Below are positions 53,896 through 62,419 of a DNA stretch of 64,000 nt, in pieces. The notes beneath the pieces were generated by a model that saw nothing but the letters and a program-made list of their open reading frames with translations, was not told the origin of the DNA and did no database searches. This stretch comes from Mycobacterium palustre. Lineage in GTDB: Bacteria; Actinomycetota; Actinomycetes; Mycobacteriales; Mycobacteriaceae. Made by a program: the position numbers and the translations under genes. Where the stretch lies: assembly GCF_002101785.1 (NCBI RefSeq), contig NZ_LQPJ01000124.1:62001-126000 (forward strand), given 5' to 3'. How positions within the stretch are numbered: position 1 is the stretch's first letter; every line of letters starts with the position of its first letter.

Positions 53896-53916
53896 CGACG
53901 CAGCAGGACGGAGATT

Positions 53917-55509
53917 ATGAGCGTTCACCCTCTGGCTTCTGACCCGGTCAGCTATCACAGCCGCAGCAGGCCGCACGCACCCGCGCTCGAGGACGTCACG
54001 ACCGGAGAGGTCATGACGTGGCGCGCGCTCGACGAGGTGGTTGGAGGTCTGGCCGGCGCGCTCGCCGACGACCTGGGGGTCGCTCAGGGCGATCGGGTGG
54101 CCGTGCTGGCGAACAACGACCCTTGGGTGCTAGTGGTGCAGTTCGCCTGTATGCGACTCGGCGCGATCTTCGTCCCGCTGAACTTCCGGCTGGCTCGCCC
54201 GGAACTGGAATTCCTGTGCACTGATTCGGATCCGATCGTGTTGATCCACGACGCCGGCATGCGTGAGGTGGCTGTCGACATCGCGGCGGCGGCCGGGATC
54301 CCGCGGCTGGCATCCTTCCCCGGCGTGGCCGGAGCCGACGAGTCTGGCGTTCCAGCCGATTGCGCGAACGACATCGTCGCCGGCGCTGCGGCCGCCGCAC
54401 CGAGAGCCGCCCGCCCGATAAGCCGCATCACCGATCCGGTGCAACTCCTCTACACCTCAGGAACGACCGGTCGGCCCAAAGCGGCGATCTGCACCCATCA
54501 GACGTTGCATTACCAGCTGCTGAACTCGGTGCAGCCCTACGGGCTGTCGTCGTCCAGTCGTTATCTGGCGGTGTTGCCGTTCTTTCACGCGGCCGGTCTC
54601 AACAGCATGACGAACCCGGTGCTGGCACTGGGCGGAACGGTGGCGGTAGTACCCAGATTCGATCCGGTCCGAGTAGTCGAGTTGCTGGCCGACCGGGACA
54701 GAGGTTTCACGCATTTCTCCGGGGCGCCGGTCATGTATCAGATGATGAGTGCTGTTCCCGCGTTCGCCGACGCTGACTTCAACCACATGGTGCACGGTCA
54801 GATTGGCGGCGGCTTCCTGAACTGGGAGGTCACCACAGCCTTCCACGATCGTGGGTTGCCGCTGAGTGTCGGTTACGGTTCCACCGAGATGGGTCCGATC
54901 GTCAGCATCGTTCCGCCCACGGCCACGCTGACGAAGTTCGGCTCATGTGGACTTCCCGTGCAGTACACCGCTATCCGGATCGTCGGGCCCGACGGCGAGG
55001 ACGTCGCGCCCGGCCAGACCGGTGAGGTGTGGGCGCACGGCCCGGCCGTCACGCCGGGTTACTGGCGCCGCGACCGCGACGACACCTCAGCATTCGCGGG
55101 TGAATGGTTCCGCACCGGAGATGCCCTCGTCCAAGACGAGGACGGATATTTGACGATGGTCGACCGCTATAAGGACATGTACAAGTCCGGAGGCGAGAAC
55201 GTGTATCCGGCCGAGGTCGAGCGCGTCATTGCGGAGCATCCCGACGTGGCCGACGCCGCGGTCATCTCGATCGCTGACGAGCGCTGGGGCGAGGTCGGTC
55301 GCGCGCTGATCGTGCCGCGGCCCGGTGCGCAACTCGATACGACGGCCATCGCCGAACACTGTCGGACCCGACTAGCCAAATACAAGGTGCCCGCCGACTT
55401 CCTGGTCGTGGAGCCGTTCGAACGCAACGTCACCGGCAAGATCCCGAAGGCCGAGCTGAAGCAGAAGTACGGCTCTGGACGTTCGACCGTGGCGTCGGCA
55501 CAGCGGTGA
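53917..55509 (+). CDS. Acyl-CoA synthetase (AMP-binding)
   Basis: A 530-aa ANL ligase. LLYTSGTTGRPKAA, YGSTEMG, DRYKDMYKSGGENVYP and RNVTGKIPKAELK are present. It is in the same broad subgroup as the ligases at 28439 and 33939. It ends a three-gene operon after the hydrolase and LLM. Substrate acid unknown. After it, 140 bp precede the next TetR and hold only a half-site. Confidence 0.94.
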   Translation: MSVHPLASDPVSYHSRSRPHAPALEDVTTGEVMTWRALDEVVGGLAGALADDLGVAQGDRVAVLANNDPWVLVVQFACMRLGAIFVPLNFRLARPELEFLCTDSDPIVLIHDAGMREVAVDIAAAAGIPRLASFPGVAGADESGVPADCANDIVAGAAAAAPRAARPISRITDPVQLLYTSGTTGRPKAAICTHQTLHYQLLNSVQPYGLSSSSRYLAVLPFFHAAGLNSMTNPVLALGGTVAVVPRFDPVRVVELLADRDRGFTHFSGAPVMYQMMSAVPAFADADFNHMVHGQIGGGFLNWEVTTAFHDRGLPLSVGYGSTEMGPIVSIVPPTATLTKFGSCGLPVQYTAIRIVGPDGEDVAPGQTGEVWAHGPAVTPGYWRRDRDDTSAFAGEWFRTGDALVQDEDGYLTMVDRYKDMYKSGGENVYPAEVERVIAEHPDVADAAVISIADERWGEVGRALIVPRPGAQLDTTAIAEHCRTRLAKYKVPADFLVVEPFERNVTGKIPKAELKQKYGSGRSTVASAQR

Positions 55510-55609
55510 CGACCGCGTCCGACGAATCACCGCGACAACCCGGACCGCTCCTTAGCGCGAGAGCCATCGTGATGACACCGCCGTTGCGGTGCTCAGCAGC
55601 GGGTACGGC

Positions 55610-55616
55610 GTTTGGT
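55610..55616 (+). promoter_or_regulatory. Operator half-site S15
   Basis: GTTTGGT with TAAGCT as a -10 box directly behind it (55617-55622), but no matching left arm. It lies 33 bp before the TetR at 55650, which may be under the same control or its source. Confidence 0.4.
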
Positions 55617-55649
55617 TAAGCTGTCAGCAACATCGTGGGAGGAGCGCGC

Positions 55650-56306
55650 ATGGCTCGACCGAAGGTGGCGCTGATCTCGCGGCGGAAAGTCTTGGAGACG
55701 GCCCTGGCCATCATCGACGAAGATGGGCTCGAAGGGCTCAGCATCCGTAGGTTAGCCGACGCCCTCGGAGTCAACGGAGCTTCCCTGTATCACCACTTCG
55801 ACAACAAGGATGAAATCCTCATCGGCGCAGCGGAATTCGCGCTGTCTGATGTTCGCGCTCCGGAGGAATCTGACGACCACTGGCGGCATTGGCTGCCCGA
55901 AAATGCCCGAAAGTTGCGTGCCGCGCTACTCAAGCACCCCGCGTTGGTCCCGCTGATCGTTGGCAAACGCTCGCTCGGAATGGGGGCCCGCATGCTTGAT
56001 ACTTCGGCGCAGCGGTTGGTTGAGGAGGGCGTTCCGGGCGCGGCGGTGATGCCCTTGCTCGATGCTCTCGAGCTCTTCGCCATCGGCAGCGCCTTGCACG
56101 AAACGCAGGGATACACGCCCGAGAGTCGGCACGACATCGACGCCGATCAATATCCGGCGTTGGCCAAAGCATTGTCGGAACGTGGACTGTCCTTCGACGA
56201 GATCTACGACCTGGTCACCAACAGCATTCTGGACGCGATCGACACGGCGGTGAAGGAACGTCAGGCACGGTGGTTGCCTGCCGCCGAGCTCGGTAAGCGC
56301 GCCTAG
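55650..56306 (+). CDS. TetR-family regulator
   Basis: A 218-aa TetR protein with helix-turn-helix LSIRRLADALGVNGASLYHHFDNK near residue 30-55. The ATG at 55650 follows GGGAGGAGC and is preferred to the GTG at 55635. It is convergent with the crotonase by 2 bp. Its promoter holds a half-copy of the shared repeat (S15), so it is one candidate for the regulator of the window-wide motif, though unproven. Confidence 0.92.
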   Translation: MARPKVALISRRKVLETALAIIDEDGLEGLSIRRLADALGVNGASLYHHFDNKDEILIGAAEFALSDVRAPEESDDHWRHWLPENARKLRAALLKHPALVPLIVGKRSLGMGARMLDTSAQRLVEEGVPGAAVMPLLDALELFAIGSALHETQGYTPESRHDIDADQYPALAKALSERGLSFDEIYDLVTNSILDAIDTAVKERQARWLPAAELGKRA

Positions 56307-56308
56307 CG

Positions 56309-57094
56309 TCACCGACCAACGAATGCGGGTTTGGCGCCCGGCCCTTGCGACAGCATGGTCTCTAGCCCGATCGCCGCGTCCTCGCTGATGAGAACCGGTC
56401 CGGCCAGGTCCGGGGTGATGTCGTCGGCGGCGGCCACGCCGCGATCGCGGGCCACGGCGATGATCTGTTTCGCAATCGCTGTCGCGACGGTGGGGCCCGC
56501 GGCCAATTCATCGGCGAAGGCGCGGGCCTGGGTGAGGAGCTGGTCGGATGGCAGGACCTTGTCGACGACACCCCACTCGCGCAATCGCGACGCGTCGTAG
56601 GTCCGTCCGGTGTAGACCATCTCGGTGGCTCGTGCCACGCCGGCGCGCGCGACCAGGCGTTGGGTGCCGCCCGCCGCCGGCGTGATGCCAACGGTGGCCT
56701 CGACCAGGCCCATCCCGACGTTCTCGGCCGACCAGATGAAGTCACATGCCAACGCCAGTTCCAGACCGATCGTGAGGTTGAGCGCGTGGACGACCGCCAC
56801 CGTCGGTATGGGCAGTTGCTCGATCCGGCGGACCAACGTGAGTAGGCGCCTGCTGAAATCCGTGCCGGCCCGGTCGTCCATGACGGTGAATTCCTGGACC
56901 CGAACCCCCGCGCAGAAAACCTTGCCCTCGGCGCGCAGCAACAGAGCCCGGATGTCGCTGGGCAGCTGGCCGAGGATCGCCTCGAACGCCTCGGCCACGT
57001 GTGGGGTGAACAAGTTCAGCTTGGGCGCTGCCCAGATGATCTCTGCGACGTTGCCGTGGCGCTCGAGTCGAAGGTCCCCGTGCCGGACTGTCAT
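56309..57094 (-). CDS. Enoyl-CoA hydratase/isomerase family protein
   Basis: A 261-aa crotonase. First oxyanion segment AEGKVFCAGVRVQEF, second segment NLTIGLELALACD, and Glu132 in VEATVGITPAAGGTQRL as the likely catalytic base. A second hydratase Glu is not clear, so isomerase or dehydratase function is possible. It is a single-gene unit with operator S16, convergent with the TetR gene. Confidence 0.9.
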   Translation of the reverse strand: MTVRHGDLRLERHGNVAEIIWAAPKLNLFTPHVAEAFEAILGQLPSDIRALLLRAEGKVFCAGVRVQEFTVMDDRAGTDFSRRLLTLVRRIEQLPIPTVAVVHALNLTIGLELALACDFIWSAENVGMGLVEATVGITPAAGGTQRLVARAGVARATEMVYTGRTYDASRLREWGVVDKVLPSDQLLTQARAFADELAAGPTVATAIAKQIIAVARDRGVAAADDITPDLAGPVLISEDAAIGLETMLSQGPGAKPAFVGR

Positions 57095-57125
57095 CCGTGC
57101 AGCTTATCGACGTACGCTCACCCTA

Positions 57126-57142
57126 ATCAAGCAACGATTGGT
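57126..57142 (-). promoter_or_regulatory. Operator candidate S16
   Basis: ATCAAGC-AAC-GATTGGT on the plus strand. Read toward the crotonase it is ACCAATC-GTT-GCTTGAT, followed by TAGGGT as a possible -10 box. It starts 32 bp before the crotonase ATG. Confidence 0.6.
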
Positions 57143-57157
57143 ATTGGCCGCGGACCG

Positions 57158-57805
57158 TCAATATCCAACGGTGAATCGTCGGCGCGGATATTGGGACTTC
57201 TCCACCTCGTCCACCACGGCGACGGCGAGGTCGGCGGCGGAGATGCGCGAGGCGCCGGCCTCGTCGACGATGAGATCGTCGTAGGCGGTTCGGTAGCTGG
57301 CCGTGCGTGGCCCGTCGAACTCGATAGCGAGGGGCGGCGAGACCATGGTCCACACGAGGTCCTCGGGGGCGTCGTCGATCAGATCATGCAGCGCGGCACG
57401 GAATCCCAGTGACTCTCGCTTGGCCACTTCGGGAAAGCTTGGCGTGTCTACCACGTCGACACCTGAGGCCGTTCGGAGGCTGCCCGCACCGCCGAGCGCA
57501 ATGAGGCGGGCGCCGGCGCGGCCGGCGGCGTGGGCGGCGCGACGTATCAGCGTCACGGGTGTCCGGTCACGCTGGGCCTCGTCACGCAGCGCCACCGAGC
57601 AGAGCACGACTTCGGTGCCCTGCGCAGCGTCGTCGAGGAATGCGCCGTCGAAGGCGTCTCCGATCCGGTGATGTAGGGACGCGTCGGCCGGGGGCAGTCG
57701 CGACCCGTCGCGCACCACCGCGGTCACCTCGTGGCCGCGCTCCCGCAATTCATCGCGGATCGGCGCGCCGACCTTGCCGGTTGCCCCTAACAGCAGCACA
57801 TGCAT
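57158..57805 (-). CDS. NAD(P)-binding atypical SDR
   Basis: A 215-aa Rossmann-fold protein. LLGATGKVGAP is the GxxGxxG nucleotide motif at the N-terminus. It has no YxxxK pair and looks like the NmrA/YwnB-type NAD(P)-sensing or flavin-reductase-like group. Start ATG 57805 has GGAG upstream and is preferred to the ATG at 57817; the frame extends further upstream into the divergent promoter and is ignored. It is divergent from the P450 at 57991, sharing operator S17. Confidence 0.85.
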   Translation of the reverse strand: MHVLLLGATGKVGAPIRDELRERGHEVTAVVRDGSRLPPADASLHHRIGDAFDGAFLDDAAQGTEVVLCSVALRDEAQRDRTPVTLIRRAAHAAGRAGARLIALGGAGSLRTASGVDVVDTPSFPEVAKRESLGFRAALHDLIDDAPEDLVWTMVSPPLAIEFDGPRTASYRTAYDDLIVDEAGASRISAADLAVAVVDEVEKSQYPRRRFTVGY

Positions 57806-57844
57806 CAGACGCTCCATTCTGTCCAGGGATTGCTTGCGATCCTC

Positions 57845-57861
57845 ACCTAACGACGTTAGAT
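57845..57861. promoter_or_regulatory. Operator candidate S17
   Basis: ACCTAAC-GAC-GTTAGAT, six of seven arm positions paired. TAGATT (57857-57862) overlaps as a -10 box in the P450 direction. It lies between the divergent NAD-binding protein and the P450 at 57991. Confidence 0.65.
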
Positions 57862-57990
57862 TAGCGGTAGCTCGAATCGCAATGCCCTGCGCGGCCGCAC
57901 ATCCGCGAGGGCGCAGCGCGGCGAATGTGGCATCTGCCTCGGTCGGCTTCCGCGCTCCCCCCTGGAACGACTCGCGGTGAGGAGTCCTCG

Positions 57991-59208
57991 ATGACCACCG
58001 ATGCCCCGGGGAGCGTTCGCTGCCCAGCGATCGACTACGACTTCGCCGACCCAACCGTGCAGTCCCACTTGCATGAAACCCTCGCGGCGATTCGGCAGCA
58101 CTGCCCGGTCGGGTGGAGTGATCAATATGGCGGCTTCTGGCTGCTCGCCACGTATGACGATGTGCTCGAGGTGGCGCGCGACCACGAGCGCTACACCACT
58201 ACGGCAGGCATCATGATCCCGCCAACGGGTGCATCGATGCCGGTCGTCCCGGCGGAACTCGACCCGCCGGAGCACACCCCCTACCGCAAACTGGTCATGC
58301 CGTTTTTCACCGCCCCCGCCGTCGCGGCTATGGAGCCGCAGTTACGCGAGATAGTTCGGGACTGCATCGCGGCGTTCTCGGCGGATGGGCACACCGATCT
58401 CGTGCAATCTGTGGCTGAGATCGTGCCGTCGCTGGCGATCGGCCTCGCGCTGGGCCTCCCGCGCGAGGACTGGTCGGTGGCGCGCCGCCTGACCGGAAAT
58501 TTCCTGTCGACGGCGAAGGTGGGCATCGAGGCGAAACGAGCGGCGGCCAAGGAGCTGGAAGATTGGCTCGAAGAACTGATCCGCAGCAGGCGTGCCAACC
58601 CGACCGACGACACGCTCAGCAAACTTGTGAACGCCCGCATCGACGGTGCGGAGATCCCGCCGCAGATCGCCCTGGGCATGGTGCAACTGACGGTATTGGC
58701 CGGACACGAGACGACCGTCCACGGCATCGGAAGCATGTTATACCGGGTTGCCGCCGAGCCCGGTCTCAAGGACCGCCTGCTTAGCGACGCCGCCCTGATG
58801 AAAGCGACGGTGCACGAGTCGCTGCGCATCGACCCGCCGATCATCCACATGGCCCGCACCGTCGTCGACGACCACGATCGAGCGGGCGCATGGCTACACC
58901 GCGGTGACAAAGTGATGCTCAATTTCGGTGCGGCCAACCGCGACCCGGCAAAATTCAGCGAACCGTTCTCCTTCAACATCGATCGGACGCCGAACCCGCA
59001 CCTCACGTTCGGGTCCGGGCGTCACAGGTGTCTCGGCGAGCACCTCGCGGTGACGGAGATGTTGATCGTTCTCGAGGAGATCCTCGCGACCATTCCCGAC
59101 TACCGGCTGTCCGACGAGGGCGGCCCGGCCGATATTGAATGGCGGGGAGGCGGCAATACCCGTGGGCCCGCGCAGCTAGAGGTGGTCTTTACTCCGGTCC
59201 CGCGATGA
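57991..59208 (+). CDS. Cytochrome P450 (module B, paired with OYE)
   Basis: A 405-aa P450 strongly related to the one at 36855 (same CPVGWSD-YGGFW, GIMIPPTGASM and VMPFFT blocks). I-helix AGHETTVHG, ExxR in ESLRI, heme loop FGSGRHRCLGEHLA with axial Cys347. ATG follows GAGGAG. Its stop overlaps the OYE-like ATG by 4 bp. Thus the P450-OYE pair exists twice in the window, which suggests duplication of a two-enzyme step. Confidence 0.96.
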   Translation: MTTDAPGSVRCPAIDYDFADPTVQSHLHETLAAIRQHCPVGWSDQYGGFWLLATYDDVLEVARDHERYTTTAGIMIPPTGASMPVVPAELDPPEHTPYRKLVMPFFTAPAVAAMEPQLREIVRDCIAAFSADGHTDLVQSVAEIVPSLAIGLALGLPREDWSVARRLTGNFLSTAKVGIEAKRAAAKELEDWLEELIRSRRANPTDDTLSKLVNARIDGAEIPPQIALGMVQLTVLAGHETTVHGIGSMLYRVAAEPGLKDRLLSDAALMKATVHESLRIDPPIIHMARTVVDDHDRAGAWLHRGDKVMLNFGAANRDPAKFSEPFSFNIDRTPNPHLTFGSGRHRCLGEHLAVTEMLIVLEEILATIPDYRLSDEGGPADIEWRGGGNTRGPAQLEVVFTPVPR

Positions 59209-61220
59209 GCGGCTACGAGCATGTGCTGAGCTCGACACACATCGGTCCCGTATTGCTGCGCAATCGGGTGGTCCGCACCTCCCAGGGCAGCGGGCTGGCG
59301 GTCAACCAGTTGGTGAGCGACGACATGATCGCGTTCTTGCTGGCTCGGGCCCGCGGTGGGGTAGCGCTCGCATTCGCCGATGTCGCGCAGGTCCACTGGA
59401 GTTCGCCGGCCATGCTCGATTTGACCAGCGACCGCGTCCTGCCGGGTCTGACAAAGCTCACCACCGCCGTGCATGCCGAGGGCATGAAGCTGTTTCAGCA
59501 GATCTGGCATGGCGGTCCGACCCAGCTGACCCGGGACAGCTCAGCGCCGTGGGCCGCGTCGCACGTTCCCGATCCAGGCCTCGGGATGCTGCCTGTGCCG
59601 ATGACCCGCATGATGATGGACGAGTTGACCGAAGCCTTCGTCGCATCCGCGCTGCGCGCGCGCGAAGGGGGGATTGACGGCATCGAACTACACGCCGGAC
59701 ATGGCTACCTCTTCTCGAGCTTTCTCTCCCCGGCGACCAATCTGCGCGATGACGACTATGGCGGGTCGTTGGAAAATCGGTGCCGATATCTGGTGGAGGT
59801 TCTCCGCGCGGTCCGTACCGCGGTCGGACGGGACTATCCCGTCGGACTGCGGATATCTCCCGACGGTCCGGAGGACCAAACGACGCCGTCGCACCTCAGC
59901 ACGCTCATCTCGATGCTGGAGCGTGAGTCTTTGGTCGATTTCTGGGACGTGTCGCTGGGATCGCATTACGCGCGCGACCTGCTGATCGGCGGCGGGCATC
60001 AACCACCCGGATACATGCTGCCGGTCAGCGAACAAATGACCCGCGTGACAACGCTGCCGACGATCGTCGCCGGTCGCATCGCCACTTTGCAACAGGCCGA
60101 TCAGATAGTGGCTTCCGGCGTCGGAGATCTCGTCGCCATGGTTCGCGCCACCCTCGCCGAACCCGAGCTCATAACCAAGACGGTAAGCGGTCGCGGCGCC
60201 GAGATACGCCCGTGTATCGCGTGCTTGCAGAGCTGTGCGGGCGGGCTGAACACCCGCGGTCGCGCCATGTGCACGGTCAACCCCGCTGCCGGTCGAGAGC
60301 TGACCCACGATGACGACACCATCGTCCGGCACGCGCCAGGCCTGAAGGTAGTTGTGATCGGCGGTGGCCCGGCCGGCATGGAAGCGGCCCGCAGCGCCGC
60401 TATCGCCGGTCACCGCGTGACTCTGTTGGAGACGGACGACGCACTGGGGGGACAGCTCCGGCTGGTGCCGCCCACCCGGCCGGAGATCGCAAGGTTGCTC
60501 GATTTCTACGAGCACCAGATGCGCTTGCATGCCATCGATGTGCGGCTGCGGACTCCCGCTGACGTCCAGACGGTGCGGCGAATGGCACCGGACGCCGTGA
60601 TCGTCGCTACCGGCGTCAAGCCCCGCCGGGACGGATTCCAGACTTTGCAGCCGCGCCTGCCGCTTCCCGGGATCAGCACGGTCAGCGTCCACACCGGTTG
60701 GGACGTGCTGCGCGGAGCCAGTCTCGGGCACACGGTGTTGATGCTCGACGAGATCGGCCATTACGAGAGCACTGACGTCGCACAACAGCTCGTCGACAGC
60801 GGCCGTCGCGTCCTCATGGTCAGCCGTTATTCGCTGGTAGCGGCGAACCTGGAAATGCGGTGGGAAATGGTTGGTAGCCCACTTCTAGCGAAGCTTCTGA
60901 AGGGCGACTTCACGTTCTTCCCGCGAACGGTCATCCACCGACTGTCACCCGGTTCTGCGGAGGTGGCCTGTTTCGAGGCCCCGCACCGGGTGCAACGACT
61001 TGCTTTCGACGATGTGGTCTTGATGAGCGGAGGGACACCCGATCGGGCCTTGCAGCAGGAACTGGCCGGAATTTGCCCCATAGTGCGGGTGATCGGGGAC
61101 GCAAGCTCCCCGCGCCGGCTGGAGGTGGCGGTGGTCGAGGGGCGGCAGGCCGTCGACTCCCTTCACCCGGACTGGATTAGGCCGGTCGCGCGATACGGCT
61201 GGGGTGGAAGTGCCACGTGA
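59205..61220 (+). CDS. OYE/2,4-dienoyl-CoA-reductase-like FMN-FAD oxidoreductase
   Basis: A 671-aa protein with an FMN barrel and an FAD half (VIGGGPAGMEAARSAA). The barrel shows HAGHGYLFSSFLSPATN and YGGSLENR, the standard OYE-family pattern. The Fe-S loop RPCIACLQSC...MCTVNP has four cysteines with FadH spacing (C-x2-C-x3-C-x11-C), unlike the copy at 38081. It would reduce a dienoyl-CoA or an enone. ATG overlaps the P450 stop by 4 bp; the convergent TetR begins 19 bp after its stop. Confidence 0.93.
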   Translation: MSGYEHVLSSTHIGPVLLRNRVVRTSQGSGLAVNQLVSDDMIAFLLARARGGVALAFADVAQVHWSSPAMLDLTSDRVLPGLTKLTTAVHAEGMKLFQQIWHGGPTQLTRDSSAPWAASHVPDPGLGMLPVPMTRMMMDELTEAFVASALRAREGGIDGIELHAGHGYLFSSFLSPATNLRDDDYGGSLENRCRYLVEVLRAVRTAVGRDYPVGLRISPDGPEDQTTPSHLSTLISMLERESLVDFWDVSLGSHYARDLLIGGGHQPPGYMLPVSEQMTRVTTLPTIVAGRIATLQQADQIVASGVGDLVAMVRATLAEPELITKTVSGRGAEIRPCIACLQSCAGGLNTRGRAMCTVNPAAGRELTHDDDTIVRHAPGLKVVVIGGGPAGMEAARSAAIAGHRVTLLETDDALGGQLRLVPPTRPEIARLLDFYEHQMRLHAIDVRLRTPADVQTVRRMAPDAVIVATGVKPRRDGFQTLQPRLPLPGISTVSVHTGWDVLRGASLGHTVLMLDEIGHYESTDVAQQLVDSGRRVLMVSRYSLVAANLEMRWEMVGSPLLAKLLKGDFTFFPRTVIHRLSPGSAEVACFEAPHRVQRLAFDDVVLMSGGTPDRALQQELAGICPIVRVIGDASSPRRLEVAVVEGRQAVDSLHPDWIRPVARYGWGGSAT

Positions 61221-61239
61221 GCGGTCTCGCCGGGCAGCG

Positions 61240-61977
61240 TCACTCAGATGGCCGACGGGCGCGGGAGCGAGCGCGTGCGCCGGTCGGTCGTGCCGATGTC
61301 GCCGCACGCTTGGCAGCGCGTTGCGTTGCCGGTGCGGATGCCTTGGTCGCCGAGGTGAGACCACTTCGGACCAAAAGTTGCGCGTTGGCCACAATGGCGT
61401 CGACGGATCCGCGGCGAGGGTCCCACCATTCCGCAGTCCAGTTCATAGCTCCCATCACCAAGAATCGGGCCAGCTGCGGATCCAACTCGGGGTTGACTTC
61501 ACCCTCTGCGACGGCGTCGGCGAACAGCCCCTGCCAGATCCGGCCGTAGGCGGCCTCCTCCTTCTTCTGCCGCTTGCTCAGCCGGCTGGGGATCTGTCCT
61601 GAGTTCCGGATCGACGCGGTGGTGTAGTCGGAGAGTTCGAGCGCGTGCCGCAGGTGAGCTTCGACCGCGACCATGATCCGATCCATGGGCGCCATGCCGG
61701 CCGGCAGTGCGTCCAGCGTCTTCTGTAGGTGCGTGCGCATATCGTGGATCCCGCAGTACATCACCTCCTCGATCAGGTCCTCCCTGGAGGGGAAGTAGTA
61801 ATAGATCGCCGGTGCCTGTATCTCGGCGTCATCCGCTACATCTGTCAGCCGCGTCCCGGCGAAACCTTTGACGCTGAGCACACGGGCGGCTGCGTCGAGA
61901 ATTCGCGCCCGCGTGCGTTGCGACTTCGTGTTCGTGCTGTCAGCGTCGGCCTTCGTAGAAGACGGGTTTCTAGGCAC
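61240..61977 (-). CDS. TetR-family regulator
   Basis: A 245-aa TetR protein. TRLTDVADDAEIQAPAIYYYFPSREDLIEEV is the DNA-binding part, and a Lys/Arg/Ala-rich tail extends beyond the usual domain. GTG start. It is convergent with the OYE-like gene. Its upstream region has a CTTGTGTTAAA element (minus strand) that also occurs, with one change, upstream of the PPDK-like gene, so it may control both. Confidence 0.9.
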   Translation of the reverse strand: MPRNPSSTKADADSTNTKSQRTRARILDAAARVLSVKGFAGTRLTDVADDAEIQAPAIYYYFPSREDLIEEVMYCGIHDMRTHLQKTLDALPAGMAPMDRIMVAVEAHLRHALELSDYTTASIRNSGQIPSRLSKRQKKEEAAYGRIWQGLFADAVAEGEVNPELDPQLARFLVMGAMNWTAEWWDPRRGSVDAIVANAQLLVRSGLTSATKASAPATQRAAKRAATSARPTGARARSRARRPSE

Positions 61978-62410
61978 GGTTCAATAGTATTTAACACAAG
62001 TTGTAGGTTTCGCCGCCTTTTCCGACCACCAAGCACCGAGCATCGGCAAGAACCCTGCGGCAATGCCGCCCTCTTTTTGCTGACAGCAGCAACGAGCGGA
62101 GCGCCGGATTCGATGGCCCGAAGAGGCTCGGCGAGGACATGCAGCGTGGCTTGAACCCCCGCGAGACCCGACGGATGTCTCGTTGATGTCGACATGGACC
62201 GGCGAGACCGGAGCAGTACGCGGTCACTCGCGAGGGCGCAGCGCATCATGATTCATGATGCTGGTCGAACGGTTTTGGTCGTCACCGAGATTTGCCGATA
62301 TCAGGGCGATCAGCCCGGCTCCCGTGGCCGAGTCATGCACTGTGGCCTGAACTTCGCTAGAAATCTAATCTTGTGTCAAAATCTTCGACACTCATCTAGA
62401 ATCTAATCTC
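61978..62410. other. 433-bp gene-free region
   Basis: This is the longest gap in the window and lies between the divergent TetR and PPDK-like genes. Candidate frames here are short and have no recognisable motifs. It holds the promoter of both genes, the CTTGTG element at 61992-62002 (minus strand) and two 20-bp direct repeats near 62362 and 62400. I see nothing else. Confidence 0.6.
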
Positions 62411-62419
62411 ATGTCAAAA
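62362..62419 (+). repeat. Direct repeat upstream of the PPDK-like gene
   Basis: AATCTAATCTTGTGTCAAAA (62362-62381) and AATCTAATCTCATGTCAAAA (62400-62419) differ at two bases and are 38 bp apart. Each includes a TAATCT -10-like hexamer. The second copy contains the ATG of the gene, so the first could be the working promoter and the second a partial duplicate. Confidence 0.7.

Noticed and set aside
61845..62249. 134-aa minus-strand frame in the long gap
   Set aside because: It overlaps the TetR start and has no recognisable motif; it looks like high-GC noise.
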